A stretch of 64,000 nucleotides of DNA, taken from positions 1,240,001 to 1,304,000 of the forward strand of contig CAVNZM010000002.1 in the NCBI GenBank assembly GCA_963693365.1. Reading direction: 5' to 3'. Under the pieces are notes generated by a model that saw only the letters and a program-made list of their open reading frames with translations, searched no databases and was not told the DNA's origin. Positions within the stretch are counted from its first letter, which is position 1, and every line of letters begins with the position of its first letter. A program made the position numbers and the translations under genes. Below, in pieces: positions 22,969 through 34,100 of the stretch. Origin of the DNA: Amoebidium appalachense. Lineage: Eukaryota; Ichthyosporea.

Positions 22969-24303
22969 TCAATAGCTCTTGTAACTACGGCAATATGCAG
23001 CAGAGTGCCCTTGCCGGCCACAAAAGTAACATGCACCAAAGAAGGGGCCAGGGGGGACTTCAAAACCTTGGCGCAAAGCATAACCGGGAGCCCGGTCATG
23101 CTGGGGGGGCCCACCGTGTGCACCACGGCCCCCCCTTCCCCCTTGCCCCCCTCGGCCTCTCTCACCACCATTTCCACCCCTCCCTCTACCCTGCCCACCA
23201 CCACGAGCAAGGTAAGGGGCAAACCTCTCGGTGAACTGCTGCTGTTGTCCTCCACGTCCACCTCGGCCACGACCGCCGTGTCCACCCCGGTCGCCGCCAC
23301 GGCCACCCCGGAAGCCGAAGCCCCCTCGGCCAGAAAAGACGGCCTGGGAGAGCTCGGCAACCTGCTTGACCAACATGGTGAGTGCATCTGGCTGTTCACC
23401 CTCTTTTTTCTCTTTTTCCCCCTTCTGTCCACTCTCCTTCTTTTTCTTGTCTACTTCCATCACCTCCTTTTTATCCCTCTTATTGAACTTCACCTCGTGC
23501 ATGGCAAGCAAGTGACGTTTAACATGCAACACCACCTCATCTACATCATCATGCTCCCCAAACATGCGTGCAGTGTCTGTGTTTACAGAGAGAGCCTTAC
23601 GAGCAAACTCGAATTTTTCCCTATCACTCACGTCACCAGCGAACTCACAAAGGTCTTCAAAGACCCGATATTCCCTCTCAAAGAATGCACGAGCTTCTAC
23701 GGGGGACATATCTAAAGTGGGAAAGGTATACTTCCATTCTCTGAGCTGGGCCCGGAAGGTACGGCGCCGGTCGGCCGTCAGGTATCGGCCGACGAGCCGG
23801 GCCGTATACTCGAGCTCGTTTTCCGGCCGTGTGAAGGCCTCGAGCTCCCCGTCCACGTCGTCGGTGCTGTTCTCGTCCTCGTCGTCGGGGATGAACCGTG
23901 CGGCCAGACGTTTCTGGCCGAGTGTCCGGGACACCATCTCGTCCCTCCCCTCGTCGTACTGCTGCTCGTATATACGAGCCGTCACCTGGGGGGCCTGCTC
24001 GGCCCCGTACGGGTGCTCCTCCATCAGGGTGCATAAGTCGGCCATTGTTTTGTGGTCGATGCACTGTTTGATCATTAAGCACGAGGCCGCCACAGTGGGG
24101 GCCTTCTTTGTGTCTAACACTAGTGTAGGTGTGTTAGCTAGGAGTGTCCTAAGCCACCTAGGTATTTCCGAGTCGTGTTTGAGTGTAAAACTGAAAGCTG
24201 TGGTCTGTCTAACGTCTAGTGTATGAACCTGTGGTACCTGTGTGTGCAGGGAGCTATCCTCCGCTGCCAATGCGTAGAACATGTCTACGTTAAACTTAGC
24301 CAT
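22969..24303 (-). CDS. Chromovirus 1 Gag
   Basis: A 444-codon frame starting near the 5' LTR. The N-terminal two thirds are a helical Gag-like region (e.g. TFPTLDMSPVEARAFFERE); then come a Lys/Glu-rich linker, a Gly/Arg-rich (RGG-like) segment, and a single CCHC zinc knuckle near the end (C425, C428, H433, C438; CYFCGRQGHSAAYC). Gag forms the virus-like particle and the knuckle binds element RNA. The RGG-rich segment before the knuckle probably also binds RNA. Confidence 0.85.
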   Translation of the reverse strand: MAKFNVDMFYALAAEDSSLHTQVPQVHTLDVRQTTAFSFTLKHDSEIPRWLRTLLANTPTLVLDTKKAPTVAASCLMIKQCIDHKTMADLCTLMEEHPYGAEQAPQVTARIYEQQYDEGRDEMVSRTLGQKRLAARFIPDDEDENSTDDVDGELEAFTRPENELEYTARLVGRYLTADRRRTFRAQLREWKYTFPTLDMSPVEARAFFEREYRVFEDLCEFAGDVSDREKFEFARKALSVNTDTARMFGEHDDVDEVVLHVKRHLLAMHEVKFNKRDKKEVMEVDKKKKESGQKGEKEKKEGEQPDALTMLVKQVAELSQAVFSGRGGFGFRGGRGGDRGGHGGRGRGGRGGQQQQFTERFAPYLARGGGQGRGRGGNGGERGRGGQGGRGGRGAHGGPPQHDRAPGYALRQGFEVPPGPFFGACYFCGRQGHSAAYCRSYKSY

Positions 24304-24331
24304 TGTGTGGTGTGTGGGTGGTTGTGTTTAT

Positions 24332-24364
<33 letters not shown>

Positions 24365-24693
24365 CTGTGTGTTTGAGGTGTAGCAACAGCCCAGAAGGAA
24401 CTGTCACCGCGTTACCCTAGCGCGAAAAACCGCACTAAAAGAAAGGTGTAGCTTGTCGTATCCTAATGTATATGTACTAGAGACGCGGCACTCTACTAAG
24501 TGTACACACACGAAAAGGAACGAACGTGTACAGAAAAACGGTAAAGTTTATTCAGACCAGGCTCCGACGGGCAAACTTAGATCCGTACGAAATGAGTCTA
24601 AGTTACGACTGAGGCCATCAAGGCCGCCGTGCCCTACAAGATCATCATCACCTGGCCCCCTACGATGCCACATTCCATTAACATTCCGATCTA
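24304..24693 (-). other. Leader between 5' LTR and Gag of chromovirus 1
   Basis: Contains a T run (24332-24364) and a GTAGCTTGTCG stretch at 24448 that could be the inner LTR edge (a TG dinucleotide at 24447). The primer-binding site could not be assigned to a tRNA by eye. Confidence 0.35.
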
Positions 24694-25170
24694 CTTTTAT
24701 CGACTGCACGAGCTAAGTCGATCTACTCAACTAATATATTTATCCAAGTCTCACCCCTCACCCTCCCCCTAGTGGCACCGCAGAGTCTAAATCTACATTT
24801 CATACTATCCTCCCCCCCCCTCCCTCCCCCCCTTTCCTCTACATCTACATATATAAATACGTTTGGCAACATACACTATCTAACCTTGCCAATACTTACA
24901 AAAGAGCTTCTGCCCGAACAATCACATTCCTAAGTCCTCCTACGATCTATCCTACACACTAATTAGAATTCTATTGGACGGCTGTCCCGGCTGACGTGGT
25001 CCAATGCCCTGCGCCGGCAGAGGCAAGATGCACGCAGCTGTACAGCTATCTTGAGGCCCCGGACTTGATCTTGATGATCTGTGGACCCGGGCCACCCCCC
25101 CCCCCCCCCCCCCCCCCCGATCTCGATCGTAGACTTAGGCTAATCTGCTGAGACGGATTAGTATATGTCA
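24694..25170 (-). repeat. 5' LTR of chromovirus 1 (portion shared with the left LTR)
   Basis: Matches bases 1-480 apart from a few substitutions, a small indel at the outer edge and homopolymer length. It ends at 25170 with TATATGTCA. It may extend left to about 24447. Confidence 0.82.
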
Positions 25171-25557
25171 CCGCAGAGTCTAAATCTACATTTCATACTA
25201 TCCTCCCCCCCCTCCCTCCCCCCCTTTCCTCTACATCTACATATATAAATACGTTTGGCAACATACACTATCTAACCTTGCCAATACTTACAAAAGGGCT
25301 TCTGCCCGAACAATCACATTCCTAAGTCCTCCTACGATCTATCTTACACACTAATTAGAATTCTATTGGACGGCTGTCCCGGCTGACGTGGTCCAATGCC
25401 CTGCGCCGGCAGAGGCAAGATGCACGCAGCTGTACAGCTATCTTGAGGCCCCGGACTTGATCTTGATGATCTGTGGACCCGGGCCACCCCCCCCCCCCCC
25501 CCCCCGATCTCGATCGTAGACTTAGGCTGATCTGCTGAGACGGATTAGTATATGTCA
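25171..25557 (-). repeat. Tandem partial copy of the chromovirus 1 LTR
   Basis: Repeats 24778-25170 head to tail, beginning CCGCAGAGTC and ending TATATGTCA. It differs mainly in the C-run length and one base (GGCTGATCTG against GGCTAATCTG). It looks like a duplication within the LTR or a nested partial LTR. Confidence 0.85.
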
Positions 25558-26493
25558 ATGTTTCAACAGGAGTCTGTGATCCATCCTGCGAACCTTCTTC
25601 TCTACTATAAAACTTTTTTACGGCCGACTTTCGAATATGGACTTCCGCTATTGGCCTGCGCCCCACCTCGCGAGGCGGCAATGGCGCTGAAAGAGTTCGA
25701 CGATTTTCAGGGTACTGCGCTACGCACTTTGTTTCGTACTCGGTTTGTGCCTCCCTTAATCAGTATGTTTGGATTGTCGTCTGCTGTTTGTCGTATGGAG
25801 GAATTGTCTCTTCGTTTTTGTTTTCATTTAGTTAGGCTACCTGATGGTCACCCTCTTTATGCTTTCTTTCCCCCCCCTCCCTCCATCCCTCTTCCCCCCC
25901 GATTCACCAACGCTACTTCTGAATGTCCTCAGCCTACCCTCTTTCCACCTGATTCTTCCTCTCACTATCTCACTTCCTCTTTCTTTTCTCTTCCTGTTTT
26001 TTCTGCCTTTTCGCGTTATTACCATACGCAGTATAAGTTTCTTTCTCGTTCTGATAGAGAACTCAAAGGTAAAACTCAGTCGGCATGTGTTATGTTCCTT
26101 AGGCAACACCGTACTGATCATTATCGCTTTTTGGGAGCTTTGGCAGGATACATTTCTCCTGCTGTACGTATGGATACCACCCTAGTAGATAAGTCTGTAT
26201 GGTGTTCTGATGTTGATATTGCCTGGGAAGTTGTGCAGTGGCGCTGTAATTCTTGTTTTCATCGCCGCTGGTGCCACTTTTGTGCTGACCTTTTTAATCG
26301 CAAGCATGTGGATAGGTGTGAATTTTTATGTCGCGTTTTACCTCTTTCCCTCCGGGTATCTGCTACACTAGCTGGCAATGTGAACACTTTAGACTTTTTG
26401 TTGAATTCTGTTGGTCGTCACATTGAGTATTTATATGATTTTCACACAGTGTTCAGGAATCTCAGTATGCACTTGTTACTGGATAACTCGTGA
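25558..26493 (+). pseudogene. LINE ORF2 C-terminal fragment
   Basis: Open frame without its 5' part. It starts at the end of the RT thumb (LLYYKTFLRPTFEYGLPL, typical of non-LTR RTs) and continues through the long post-RT region to a Cys/His cluster (CNSCFHRRWCHFCADLF...KHVDRC), the zinc-finger-like motif found at the end of many LINE ORF2 proteins. The end NTLDFLLNSVGRHIEYLYDF corresponds to the ends of the other LINE tails here. The endonuclease and RT core are absent; the left edge is the chromovirus LTR. Confidence 0.75.
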
Positions 26494-26544
26494 AGTTTTT
26501 ATTGTCTTCTCCGTATGCCGTGCATACTTGCATATCTTTCCGTT

Positions 26545-26838
26545 GAATAAATCCAGTCAAAAGAAAATAAAAATTCAAACAGCCAAAAACGGAAATCCCC
26601 AGACTCCGGCAAAACGTCGCGAAAAAACACCGACGGAGGTAATGACGACACGCACGGTGAGGAAACTTCGAGTCGGAAAAAGCAAAAAACGACACCAAAG
26701 AAAATGCCAGAAGTCTCGAGCATGGCCCAGGAAGCCAGGGAGGCTGCGCGTGAGGCGAAAAAGACGTCGGGGGCTATTTTGGGTGCAAAGGCAATAAGGG
26801 CACTGGCCCTGGCCAAAAAGAAGAAGGCAGTGAGTTAA
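26545..26838 (+). CDS. Small Lys/Ala-rich reading frame, unrecognised
   Basis: An open frame of about 97 codons without an early Met, ending at TAA 26838. It is Lys/Ser/Thr-rich and then has an Ala/Lys-rich amphipathic segment (MAQEAREAAREAKK, ATG near 26728; KAIRALALAKKKK). A possible 3' splice site lies before TCAAAAG near 26558. It could be the last exon of a small basic nuclear protein or the 3' UTR of the LINE. Weak evidence. Confidence 0.25.
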
Positions 26839-27905
26839 AATAGACGTGTGTGACTAAAAATAGATGAATGGCGCATGTACACGAGCGTGTTTCACTGTTG
26901 ACTATTGCACGATTTTTTTTATTTTATATAGCAGCGAGTAGGTGAAAGTAACGTACAGACACGTGAGTACATATGCATGTATTCTTGCACTGCACTGTGT
27001 GCATTGAGAAGATTTGCCCTCTCTGAGGTCAAACAATGTCAATTGGATATATCAGTATACACATATCAATTTTGCAAGAGTGAGCGCCACCGATATGGCG
27101 ATGCCATGATTGTTTTTGCCTATTTATGGTGATAACCTTATAGAATTCCCTTGTAATTGTGAAGTGCATGCTGTTCGTTCGGTTTGCCTGCAGAGTGCTG
27201 AATGGGGCATGTTCACCTCCTCTATCTAGAGCTTTGATGCATGACAAACATGTTGGTATTGCACATAACATGATGTGTTGACTCACAGTCATGCAACTTG
27301 ATTGCATGCACAACAACACAGATCTAGAGAGTGTGGAGCTTTGCATGCCACAACATAACCAAATCTTTCCTCCAAATATAAAACATAAGACCATATAAGT
27401 TGAAGTTGCACAGTGGCCTGGCCCTTTTTACGGAGACATGCCCCATGCTAGGGCCTGTAGCTTCGTGTCCATGCCGAGTTCTACAATAGAGCTCTGGACA
27501 TGTCCCTACTTTAAAGTGCAAGTGTTGTGACACTGCATGTTGCGGTTCCACCTGCACGCACAGGCACACATGCGCGCGCACACACTCACACACAGGTACA
27601 GGCGCGCGCACGCACGCACACTCACGCACGCGTGGACCAAATGCGGCGAGAAGAGAGACGGCAAGAGAAAAAGTGGAAAGAAACTGTGGCACAGGACACA
27701 CGACATCATATCAACAGAACTGGGTTTTGGTTTTCCCCCGTTTTATTAGCCGTCCGCCGGTAAATTTTCGACACCGCCAGTGCGTCCCTTTCACAGCCGT
27801 CTCACCCCGCACCTCCAACCACACCGTCTGTCCTCACAAACACATTTTAACTGTGTTAAAATTTATAACGGTGCGAGGCGGTTGGTGCATTAAACAGTGA
27901 ATGGT
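26839..27905. other. Intergenic, nothing recognised
   Basis: No convincing coding sequence. It contains GC-rich alternating CA/CG repeats around 27550-27640 and lies downstream of the COX7A-like gene on the minus strand. Confidence 0.5.
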
Positions 27906-28152
27906 TTAGTTCTTCTTCTTGTTGGCGCCGACAGCCATGGAGCCGATGCCGTAGAGCACACAGGCCACACCCACAACGGTCAGCAGGCCAATGCCGCGGT
28001 TGACGGCCGCATCACCGGGGAGCAGCTTGTAGACGGGCACGGCATGCGGGTTGTTCTGTGTACGTGTATGCGTGTGTGTGTGTGTGTGCGTGCATGTGGG
28101 TAAGTGTGTGTGTGCAAGGTGCACACACACGGATGATGAGGTGTCCATGCGT

Positions 28153-28204
<52 letters not shown>

Positions 28205-28909
28205 GATAATATTGATAAGTCAATTATAAGAACACAAATAGCCTGAGATAATTAGTATTCCAGTTGGTCAAAGGGAGCATAACAGGGCAGCACAAGCTCC
28301 AATTATATCCATGATATTCGGAACATCCTGTGCTTTTCATACGCTCAACAATATGATGATCCAAAACGGGGGGGAGAGGGGGGATGTGGAACAGGGTACG
28401 AAGCACTGCTACACGACGAGAAACAGTGCAGACAACAGCAAATCAAACATTCAAGTATGCAACATCAGGAACAGATAGTTAACAATGCAACATACACGTA
28501 GCGCATCCTCAGAGGGGGGGGGGGGGGAGGGGGGTAGATTGAGAAATTCAGTTCTATACACCAACATCCAAAACACAGCGCTAAGGTGCCAGTCAGTGAG
28601 CGCACGAAAGAATAGGGAGACCCCATGGTAAAGCCCAACAGAAGAGAAGCACATCATCAAGGGAGGCAAAAAACATCAACAAAAGGGCGGGGCGGGATAG
28701 CTCGTGTATAAACAGGCGCCGGGAGGAGGAGGAGGAGGAGGCGGGGGCAGGGATGGATGGAGGGAGAGAGGAGTGGGGGGGAGGGGGGGGGGGGGGGGAA
28801 GCATGACATTATTAGAAGAAGAGGGTGACTAACAAAAACTTACGGTAGCCTTCGCTCGCCCATGTGCACCCGCAAGTATACAAGAATGTGACCCTCGGAG
28901 GATATGCAT
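27906..28909 (-). CDS. Cytochrome c oxidase subunit VIIa-like protein (two exons)
   Basis: Exon 1 is 28909-28844 (ATG at 28909, 22 codons) and exon 2 is 28055-27906; the intron is GT-AG (donor GTAAGT, acceptor after (CA)n), phase 0. The 71-residue product starts with a basic, acid-free leader of mitochondrial targeting type (MHILRGSHSCILAGAHGRAK). Then come VPVYKLLPGDAAVNRG and one transmembrane helix (GIGLLTVVGVACVLYGIGS), and it ends ANKKKN. The pattern Pro-x-Tyr, Gly-x-Ala, one helix and a Lys-rich end, and the total length, match the COX7A family, which sits at the periphery of complex IV in the inner mitochondrial membrane. The match is by pattern only. The intron holds GGAGGA repeats and T/G and G runs. 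Confidence 0.6.
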
Positions 28910-29190
28910 GCATAACAGACAGAAAGAAGACCATATTACACAAGATAGCTTGGGCAACATGCATATGCGTGCGCTTACAAGTGTGCGTGCAGGCATGTGC
29001 AGATCCCAGTGCCAACACCAAACCATCTCCCTCTTATTCTACATATGCATGCACACAAATGCAAATAAGCTTGTTCGTCTTTATGTTTTATGTCCACATG
29101 TTTGTGTCATGACCACCAGAGCCCCTCCCCCCTCCCCTTCTCCCCATTGCTCCCAAAAAGGAGGGAGACAAAAATAATTCGAAGACCAGA

Positions 29191-30997
29191 TCATCCAAAC
29201 TGATGCACCCTCCCTCCCCCCCCTGCCCACACGTTATCCCCAAACAAACCGTCCTGACCTATAATAGAGTCCAGGAAATTAGCCCGTTTCCAGGATGCTA
29301 CGGATGCACAAACTGATGTTTTAGGAGCATCCCCTGCAGCAGTGCTCTGGTCGAATAGCAGCACATTTTTGTGACAAAAAAGTGACCCCTGACCCTGTCC
29401 TACTCGTGCAATCCTCACTGGACTTATTTTAGATCTAACATATGAGTCACCACGTCCAGTGCTGGCTGTTTGAAACCCAAAACGTAACAACCGAACGAAG
29501 GTGCCCGTGGGAAGGGCATGCTGGTCGGCCCGTGTCAAGATCAAGCCACCCTTTGTGTCCTGTAGCCCTTTGAACCCTTGTCCGTGATTATGAATCCCCG
29601 TGGTCCAAAAAAAAAGCAAAAAAAACTGCGTTTAGAGCGTTGTATCTCGGAAGTAGCTGTTTCTCACCAATTATCGCATCTCCCACAGGCGACATGAAAG
29701 CTTGTGTGGAACCAGTAGCTCCCCACTGCTGTGCGTGTGTGTCACATGTGCTCAACATCGTCCACAGAACTGTCAAAAATCCTCCCACACCCATATAGGC
29801 TGTCTGTTCGTTCCCAGGTCTCCATACGCAGGCGCACACTCACACATACACGTCCACACGCACACGGGACGCGCACACGGCACAAGCAAGCACACACGCA
29901 CTGTAGACATGGTTGTGTACATTCACGTGCACACCGTGCTGTTCCCCCACAACCAGTCTACGTGCCTTTGTGTCTTCTCGCCAGAGGCTGGAATAGAGCC
30001 TCGGAAGCAGCTACCAATCGGCTGCATCACTTTTAGCTGTATTCCTTATTAGGGCAGTTGCTCTGCACCTTAAGTATGCAGTTAGGAGCGATGCAAAGAA
30101 CGTGAACACTTTGCCAGCATGTATCTTAGGTGTACGGCACACACTGTCACTTTATTGGGCACTAGACATACACATGTAGCACTGTAGTATAACTTGAAGC
30201 TAGACTATGATCACCCAGGAGACACAGCGAAAAAAGATGCGAATCTGTGTCCCGATTAAACCCTGATCACCATATGAGAATCGGGGCAAAATCAGGAAAC
30301 CCGATTCGTAATTAGCGACGTGATCGGGATGAAATTAGCCTGATTACACCCCGATTTTTTGATACCGATCACACCCTGATTCGCAAAAAAAATCCCGATC
30401 ACGCCCGTGACCGGGACACCCCGATTCCTTCCCGACCTGCCCTTACCTACTTCCTGCCCTTTCGATACTGGAACTTAACCCAAAGTTAAGTACAAAAGAA
30501 GGCAACTGGAAGAAAGCTGAAGTACACCGTGACTAGCTCGCGCCTTTACTTTGTTACTCGTACCACACACAGTGTGGTGTCAAGTCGTGTTCTTCGTCAT
30601 CACACACAGTATGATGCAAGGTGTGATGCCTGGAGCCTGGAACAGCCCAACAACGGCTATTCAGCTGGGTAGAAAGCACTCACAATATATATAAAAGCAG
30701 ACAGAAGGGTTTGGCACACAGAACCCTAGTATGAGCAACACCAGGTTGCAAGCATGAAGAGGCTATAGCTAAGTAGTCGTGGGGAGCCATAGAAGTATAT
30801 AGGGGTTTACGCTGTTTACTCGAGGCAAAGAGAACCAGTCTCAGGTATGGGGGGGGGGGGTTTTGCTCGGAATATCCCCTCAGCGGTATATCATGATCAC
30901 GTACATAGATGTCGGGTGGTGACTATATATCAGGGTTTACTTTCTCTACGAGACACCATAAAGACTACAAGGAGAAATCAATTAGTTGGGGTTCCCC

Positions 30998-31040
<43 letters not shown>

Positions 31041-31072
31041 GGGCTCCCCTCGGGACACTCGGTATCAGCTGG

Positions 31073-31127
<55 letters not shown>

Positions 31128-34100
31128 GTGTGTGTGTGTGCGCGTGCGCTATAATTTTGTAGTGATGTGTTTCTCAAGCCAATCAATACATCTAATAAAC
31201 AGGTCGTAGTTACGCGTGTTTAGTATAAAATCAAGGATGTTGTAATTTACAGGTAGGCTATCTTTCTGGGTGTCTGTTGTGAATGTGACGTGTGTGTGTT
31301 GCGGTATTATGTGGTCTATCAAACTACATTTGGCGATACATGACCGGTTAAACTGGTGTGTGTGTGTGTTGTTTGGGCATGCAAATGATGCCACCTTATA
31401 CTTATTAGATCTCCACTGTATAGCACGTGTACAGTAAAAGCGTGGTAATTGATCAATAATACCATCAGCTAGAGAAAGACCAGTTCTACAGGAAGGTAAT
31501 ATGTATTTAGGTGTTATACACTTGCGAGTGCCATATTTGGCAATATGGTTGAGGCGGTCAGTATATATAAAACGAGACATAAGGCTTAGTTTTTCAAGGT
31601 GTATGCTTTCATCGGGTCTAGTGTCGTTTGGTATCTTTTTCCATTTGTTATATTGCGTGATTATCTTGTGATTGTGTACATGTTTAATAAGTAAGTGGCA
31701 GTCCAAAGTCACACACACACTATTGCGGGGTTTATTTGTATTTGTGCCCAGGGGAGAAGGGGAGAGAGAGGGGAGGAAAGAGGGGAGAGGTGAGGAGGGG
31801 ACAGGTCGGATAGAGAAGAGAGGGTGGGAGGGCAAATACTTCTGATGCCTTGGCTTACCTGTTAGAGCCGCTCACAAAACCCGAACTTGGCAAAGTCACA
31901 GTAGCAGGTTCAAGGACCTGCGATGGGGAAGAGACTTTTAGAACCTAGGGGTACGGTGTTATATAAGGCCAAAAAGGAGGCAAGTTACACAACGTGGCCT
32001 TCTCTGTAATACTGATGCAGCATAGATAGATTGCAAGAAGAATAAACTAATAACAGAGCAACAAAGGCTCGAGGATATACAGATGCCTATGCACGGCTGC
32101 ACGTGGACGCCCAAGTTCGACCAAGGCAAGCACAGAAGCGCTTACAAGTTTTAGGTTGTATCCTTCTTGCCGTGTTACCTCACGAGACAAAAAGCCTAGT
32201 ATGTAAGTCAGAGGGTTCTTGAAGATGAGGTTATTAAAAAAAAAACTCACCTTGCCTGTGGCGCATAACTCCGTTTTTCCAGACTCAAACTCCTGCCTGC
32301 CCAAAAACAATATGCTTAAAAACACCAACTACTATTCTACGCAGTCTTGGGCCACGGCCCACTGCTGTGTATGCAAGTTGTAGATGGAGCCGCAGCAATC
32401 TCACCAAACAAAAGACAAAAGCAAATGCGTGCAAGCGAGTTTAGAGTCGCCTGTTTCTTTACACCAAAACTTGCCAACGGTTGTCTTTGACGACCAGCTG
32501 CTGTCTAGGAATCTTTGCTACTAAATGCGCGCGAGTGGTTGCACTTGACCGATACGTACTTGCAAGTCTTTTTCTTGTTTGTTGTGACCGTTAGGCCGCA
32601 CATGGCATCACATTGATTCGGGCCGGGTCAAATTGGCGTAGTCGGGAAGAATTCCGGACGAAATCGGGAATATATTTAGAGAAAGCAAGAGCAAACCGTA
32701 AGGCACCAACTAATCAGACTGAGGTCTCAGCTTCTGCCCCTTTACACAAGGTGCCACCAAACCAAGAAAACACCCAAACAGCCTAATTATTACCTTATCA
32801 TGTTGCTCCCTCCCCTTTTTTCTTTTCACCTACACACTAGCTCTAAAAACAAGAACTGAACGAACGACGCCCACAGCCAGCTCTACAAAGCTGGTGCGCG
32901 GCTCACTCACATTTTTAGAACAGTGGAAAAGCCACCAATCATATCACCTATCTACTGATAACTACGGATCACTTCATAACTATACCTGATCTATATCCAA
33001 TCACTAAAGATACATACGACTGAGCTTAACATTCTACCCGTTAGGGCCAATCAGCTTGCACCGCTATGTAGCCGTTACCGCCGACTGACCGAACACGTGT
33101 CATCTCTCACCGCTGCCTCCTCCCGCTCGAGAACAACATGCCGGAGGCAAGACTTCCCCTCACTCCCGTCGTGGCTCCCCGAGGTGACCGAGACAAAGAG
33201 AAGCAGAAATGCAAGTCAGTGAGGAATTTTATTATTGATTTTAGCCCTAATAAATAATATCAGTATCTGATCAGAAAACCCCCAAAACCCCCGGATAAAC
33301 CCCCTAAACCCCAGAACACTGTGTGTGTGTGCACACGTGTGTGTGTGTGTATGTGTGTGTGTTTGTGTGTGTATGATAGGCTATTGAAGGAACAGCACTT
33401 CCAGCACACAATGGCCGAAAGAACCCCTTCATCTATCCAAACCTACCCTACTTGTTTTTATTTTGTGATTGTGTCTTTTAAATAATGTGTGTTGGGTGTG
33501 TGTAGTAGAAGCCTGTAGCTGCTAATCGTGCGTAATCATGTGTGGCCTACGGGCCAAGGATTTTGCCTGGGCTGACAGATGAGCGGGCATTGAAATTGCC
33601 AGGAGCATGGCCTTGTTCGTGTCAATGTAGTGGTTGAAAGGCGTCGTGAAATTACGCCACCGACCATTGATACGAATTTGCTCATAGTCCTCCCCTCTGA
33701 GTGCTGCTGTGGAGGCTGCCCCGTGCCGTGTGCTGTACAATGAGAAGTCGCTATCCAGGCCCACAGCCGTCAGACTCTGTTGCATACGAGTTGCTACCAG
33801 CGATGGTGTGTACCCAGGATGAAACAGAGGGTCGGATGGGCGGGAGCCATGGGGAAATGCACCCACTGCCATGAGCTTCTGCAGCAAATGCAAGCACACT
33901 GGATCACGGATCACCACCATCTGATGATTGCCCGTTTTGGACCGTGGAAGAAGCAACACTGCACTGCCCGCTGGAGCATTGATTTCAATCAACCGTGGAT
34001 CATTCGGAGGAATGAAGTCTGCCACCGTGCGCCGCGAGAGCTCCCCCGGCCGGGTGTAGGTTGCGAATGACATACACAGATAGAGTGCTACGTGCGGCAT

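Larger units (their letters stand above)
1..25170 (-). mobile_element. Ty3/Gypsy chromovirus 1, split by a 17-kb insertion
   Basis: One retrotransposon copy on the minus strand. From right to left it has a 5' LTR (ending at 25170), gag (24303-22969), protease (within 22726-21200), the RT fingers (21320-20740), then the 17-kb foreign insertion, then RT palm to RNase H (3728-2580), integrase plus chromodomain (2740-686), a purine-rich tract next to 481 and the 3' LTR (480 leftward, cut by the window edge). Both halves lie in the same order and orientation, so the interruption is an insertion and not a rearrangement. The minus-strand junctions read ...TTTCACAG and CTGCACGGC..., which rejoin as Ser-Gln-Leu-His-Gly, as expected in a chromovirus RT. 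Without the insertion the element would be about 8.1 kb. Frame breaks at G/C runs make this copy defective. Confidence 0.88.

Noticed and set aside
24332-24364. Long T or A runs as poly(A) tails of processed pseudogenes
   Set aside because: Most T/A runs here adjoin G/C runs or lie inside element leaders and introns, without a retrocopied gene or target duplication next to them.
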